64,000 bases of DNA, from contig JAAEZQ010000015.1 of the NCBI GenBank assembly GCA_018222805.1, positions 33,213-97,212 on the forward strand, in the 5' to 3' direction. The translations under genes were made by a program, and so were the position numbers. Positions 63,039 through 64,000 of this stretch are shown in pieces (positions within the stretch are counted from its first letter, which is position 1; the number at the start of each line of letters is the position of its first letter). The notes beneath the pieces were generated by a model, which saw only the letters and a program-made list of their open reading frames with translations, ran no database searches and was not told where the DNA came from. Origin of the DNA: Vibrionaceae bacterium (GTDB lineage Bacteria > Pseudomonadota > Gammaproteobacteria > Enterobacterales > Vibrionaceae).

Positions 63039-64000
63039 TTATTCTGCGTCTTTTTCTTTTGCTACCGTTACCGCAACCGCCAGCTCTTCTAGCGCTGCTG
63101 GGTTTGCAAGGCTTGGTGCGTCTGTCAGTAGACAAGAAGCCGCGGTTGTTTTCGGGAACGCGATAACATCACGGATGTTTTCTGTACCACATAGCAGCAT
63201 AACCAGACGGTCAAGACCGAATGCAAGACCTGCGTGCGGAGGCGTACCGAATTTCAGTGCGTCTAGCAAGAAGCCGAATTTTAGTCGCTGCTCGTCAGCA
63301 TCAATACCTAGGATATCGAACACTGCTGCTTGCATTTCTGCGTTATGAATACGTACAGAACCGCCGCCCACTTCGTAGCCGTTTAGAACCATATCGTACG
63401 CGTTTGAGTTCGCTGCTGCTGGGTTCGCTTTTAGCTCTTCCGCATTAACACCTAGAGGCGATGTGAATGGGTGGTGCATCGCGTGTAGGTTGCCTTCGTC
63501 ATCTTCTTCAAACATTGGGAAGTCAACAACCCATAGTGGTGCCCATGCAGACTCGTCGGTTAGCTCTAGGTCTTTACCCAGTTTCAGACGTAGTGCACCC
63601 ATTGCTTCTGCAACGATGCCCGCTTTATCAGCACCAAATAGGATGATATCGCCAGACTCTGCTTGAGTACGGTCTAGAATACCGTTGATCACGTCTTCGT
63701 TTAGGAACTTAGCTACTGGAGATTGGATACCTTCCATGCCTGCAGCACGGTCGTTAACCTTCATCCAAGCCAGACCTTTCGCGCCGTAGATACCAACGAA
63801 CTCAGCGTAACCGTCTATTTGCTTACGAGTAAGAGATGCGCCACCTGGTACACGGATTACCGCAACGCGACCTTTCTCGTCGTTTGCCGGACCAGAGAAC
63901 ACTTTGAACTCAACGTCTTTTACAAGATCAGCAACGTCTACTAGTTCTAGTGGGTTACGTAGGTCTGGTTTGTCAGAGCCGAAACGACGAATTGCTTCGC
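63039..64000 (-). CDS. aspS: Aspartyl-tRNA synthetase (3' part)
   Basis: The last 320 codons of AspRS, cut by the window edge; full length is about 590 aa. Visible are the bacterial GAD insertion domain ([24 protein letters not shown] onward), catalytic-core segments ([21 protein letters not shown]) and motif 3 ([18 protein letters not shown]). The frame continues to 64000 without interruption, so the ATG inside it at 63902 is not the start. Confidence 0.97.
   Translation of the reverse strand, partial: EAIRRFGSDKPDLRNPLELVDVADLVKDVEFKVFSGPANDEKGRVAVIRVPGGASLTRKQIDGYAEFVGIYGAKGLAWMKVNDRAAGMEGIQSPVAKFLNEDVINGILDRTQAESGDIILFGADKAGIVAEAMGALRLKLGKDLELTDESAWAPLWVVDFPMFEEDDEGNLHAMHHPFTSPLGVNAEELKANPAAANSNAYDMVLNGYEVGGGSVRIHNAEMQAAVFDILGIDADEQRLKFGFLLDALKFGTPPHAGLAFGLDRLVMLLCGTENIRDVIAFPKTTAASCLLTDAPSLANPAALEELAVAVTVAKEKDAE

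Overview
This window looks like part of the main chromosome of a Vibrio (gamma-proteobacterium), probably of the Harveyi clade. The basis is gene order (hns, gsk, mnmA-hflD-purB; bioBFCD/bioA; serS-rarA-lolA-ftsK-lrp/ald; nadA, cpoB-pal-tolBARQ-ybgC, cydABX-ybgE, ruvBAC-aspS), moderate GC, and proteins that match Vibrio versions from memory. The species cannot be fixed from the sequence alone. Most genes are on the minus strand and most are housekeeping genes.

Layout. 1-5.9 kb: nucleoid protein H-NS and a purine/tRNA block (gsk, mnmA, hflD, purB); perfect PurR-type palindromes lie upstream of both gsk and purB. 5.9-12.1 kb: an eight-gene minus-strand operon for membrane-lipid modification (SnoaL-like, SDR, flavin oxidoreductase, DUF1365, Cfa-like methyltransferase, DUF2878, chalcone-isomerase-like, DUF3833 lipoprotein), preceded by a cluster of TTGTACAA palindromes. 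Its Cfa-like enzyme lacks two residues that bind bicarbonate in classical cyclopropane synthase, so the product may not be a cyclopropane lipid. 12.2-18.8 kb: htpX, a 55-aa small protein, and the biotin genes, with face-to-face promoters embedded in a BirA-type inverted repeat. 18.8-31.6 kb: serS, rarA, lolA, ftsK, lrp/ald, a methyltransferase, cysB, an uncharacterised membrane-anchored coiled-coil protein and miaE.

31.7-42.7 kb is the variable part: an AEC transporter, a BenE-type transporter with a divergent XRE-cupin regulator, a truncated RND-pump fragment, a secreted subtilase, a PTS/6-phospho-alpha-glucosidase cluster with a GntR regulator, two orphan 3' gene ends, and a tRNA-Ser(GGA) at its edge. 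No integrase or transposase was seen. 43-50 kb: alaE, a hybrid sensor kinase without a neighbouring partner, a UPF0149 protein, and a K+ channel - DUF350 - YgiB - YgiC operon in which the DUF350 gene carries an in-frame TAA. 50-64 kb: nadA, tol-pal, cytochrome bd oxidase (with cydX and FNR-type boxes upstream), ruvABC and the 3' part of aspS, cut by the window end.

The best candidates for under-described biology are the lipid operon with its TTGTACAA cluster and the channel/DUF350/YgiB/YgiC cluster. Neither is proven novel from sequence alone.
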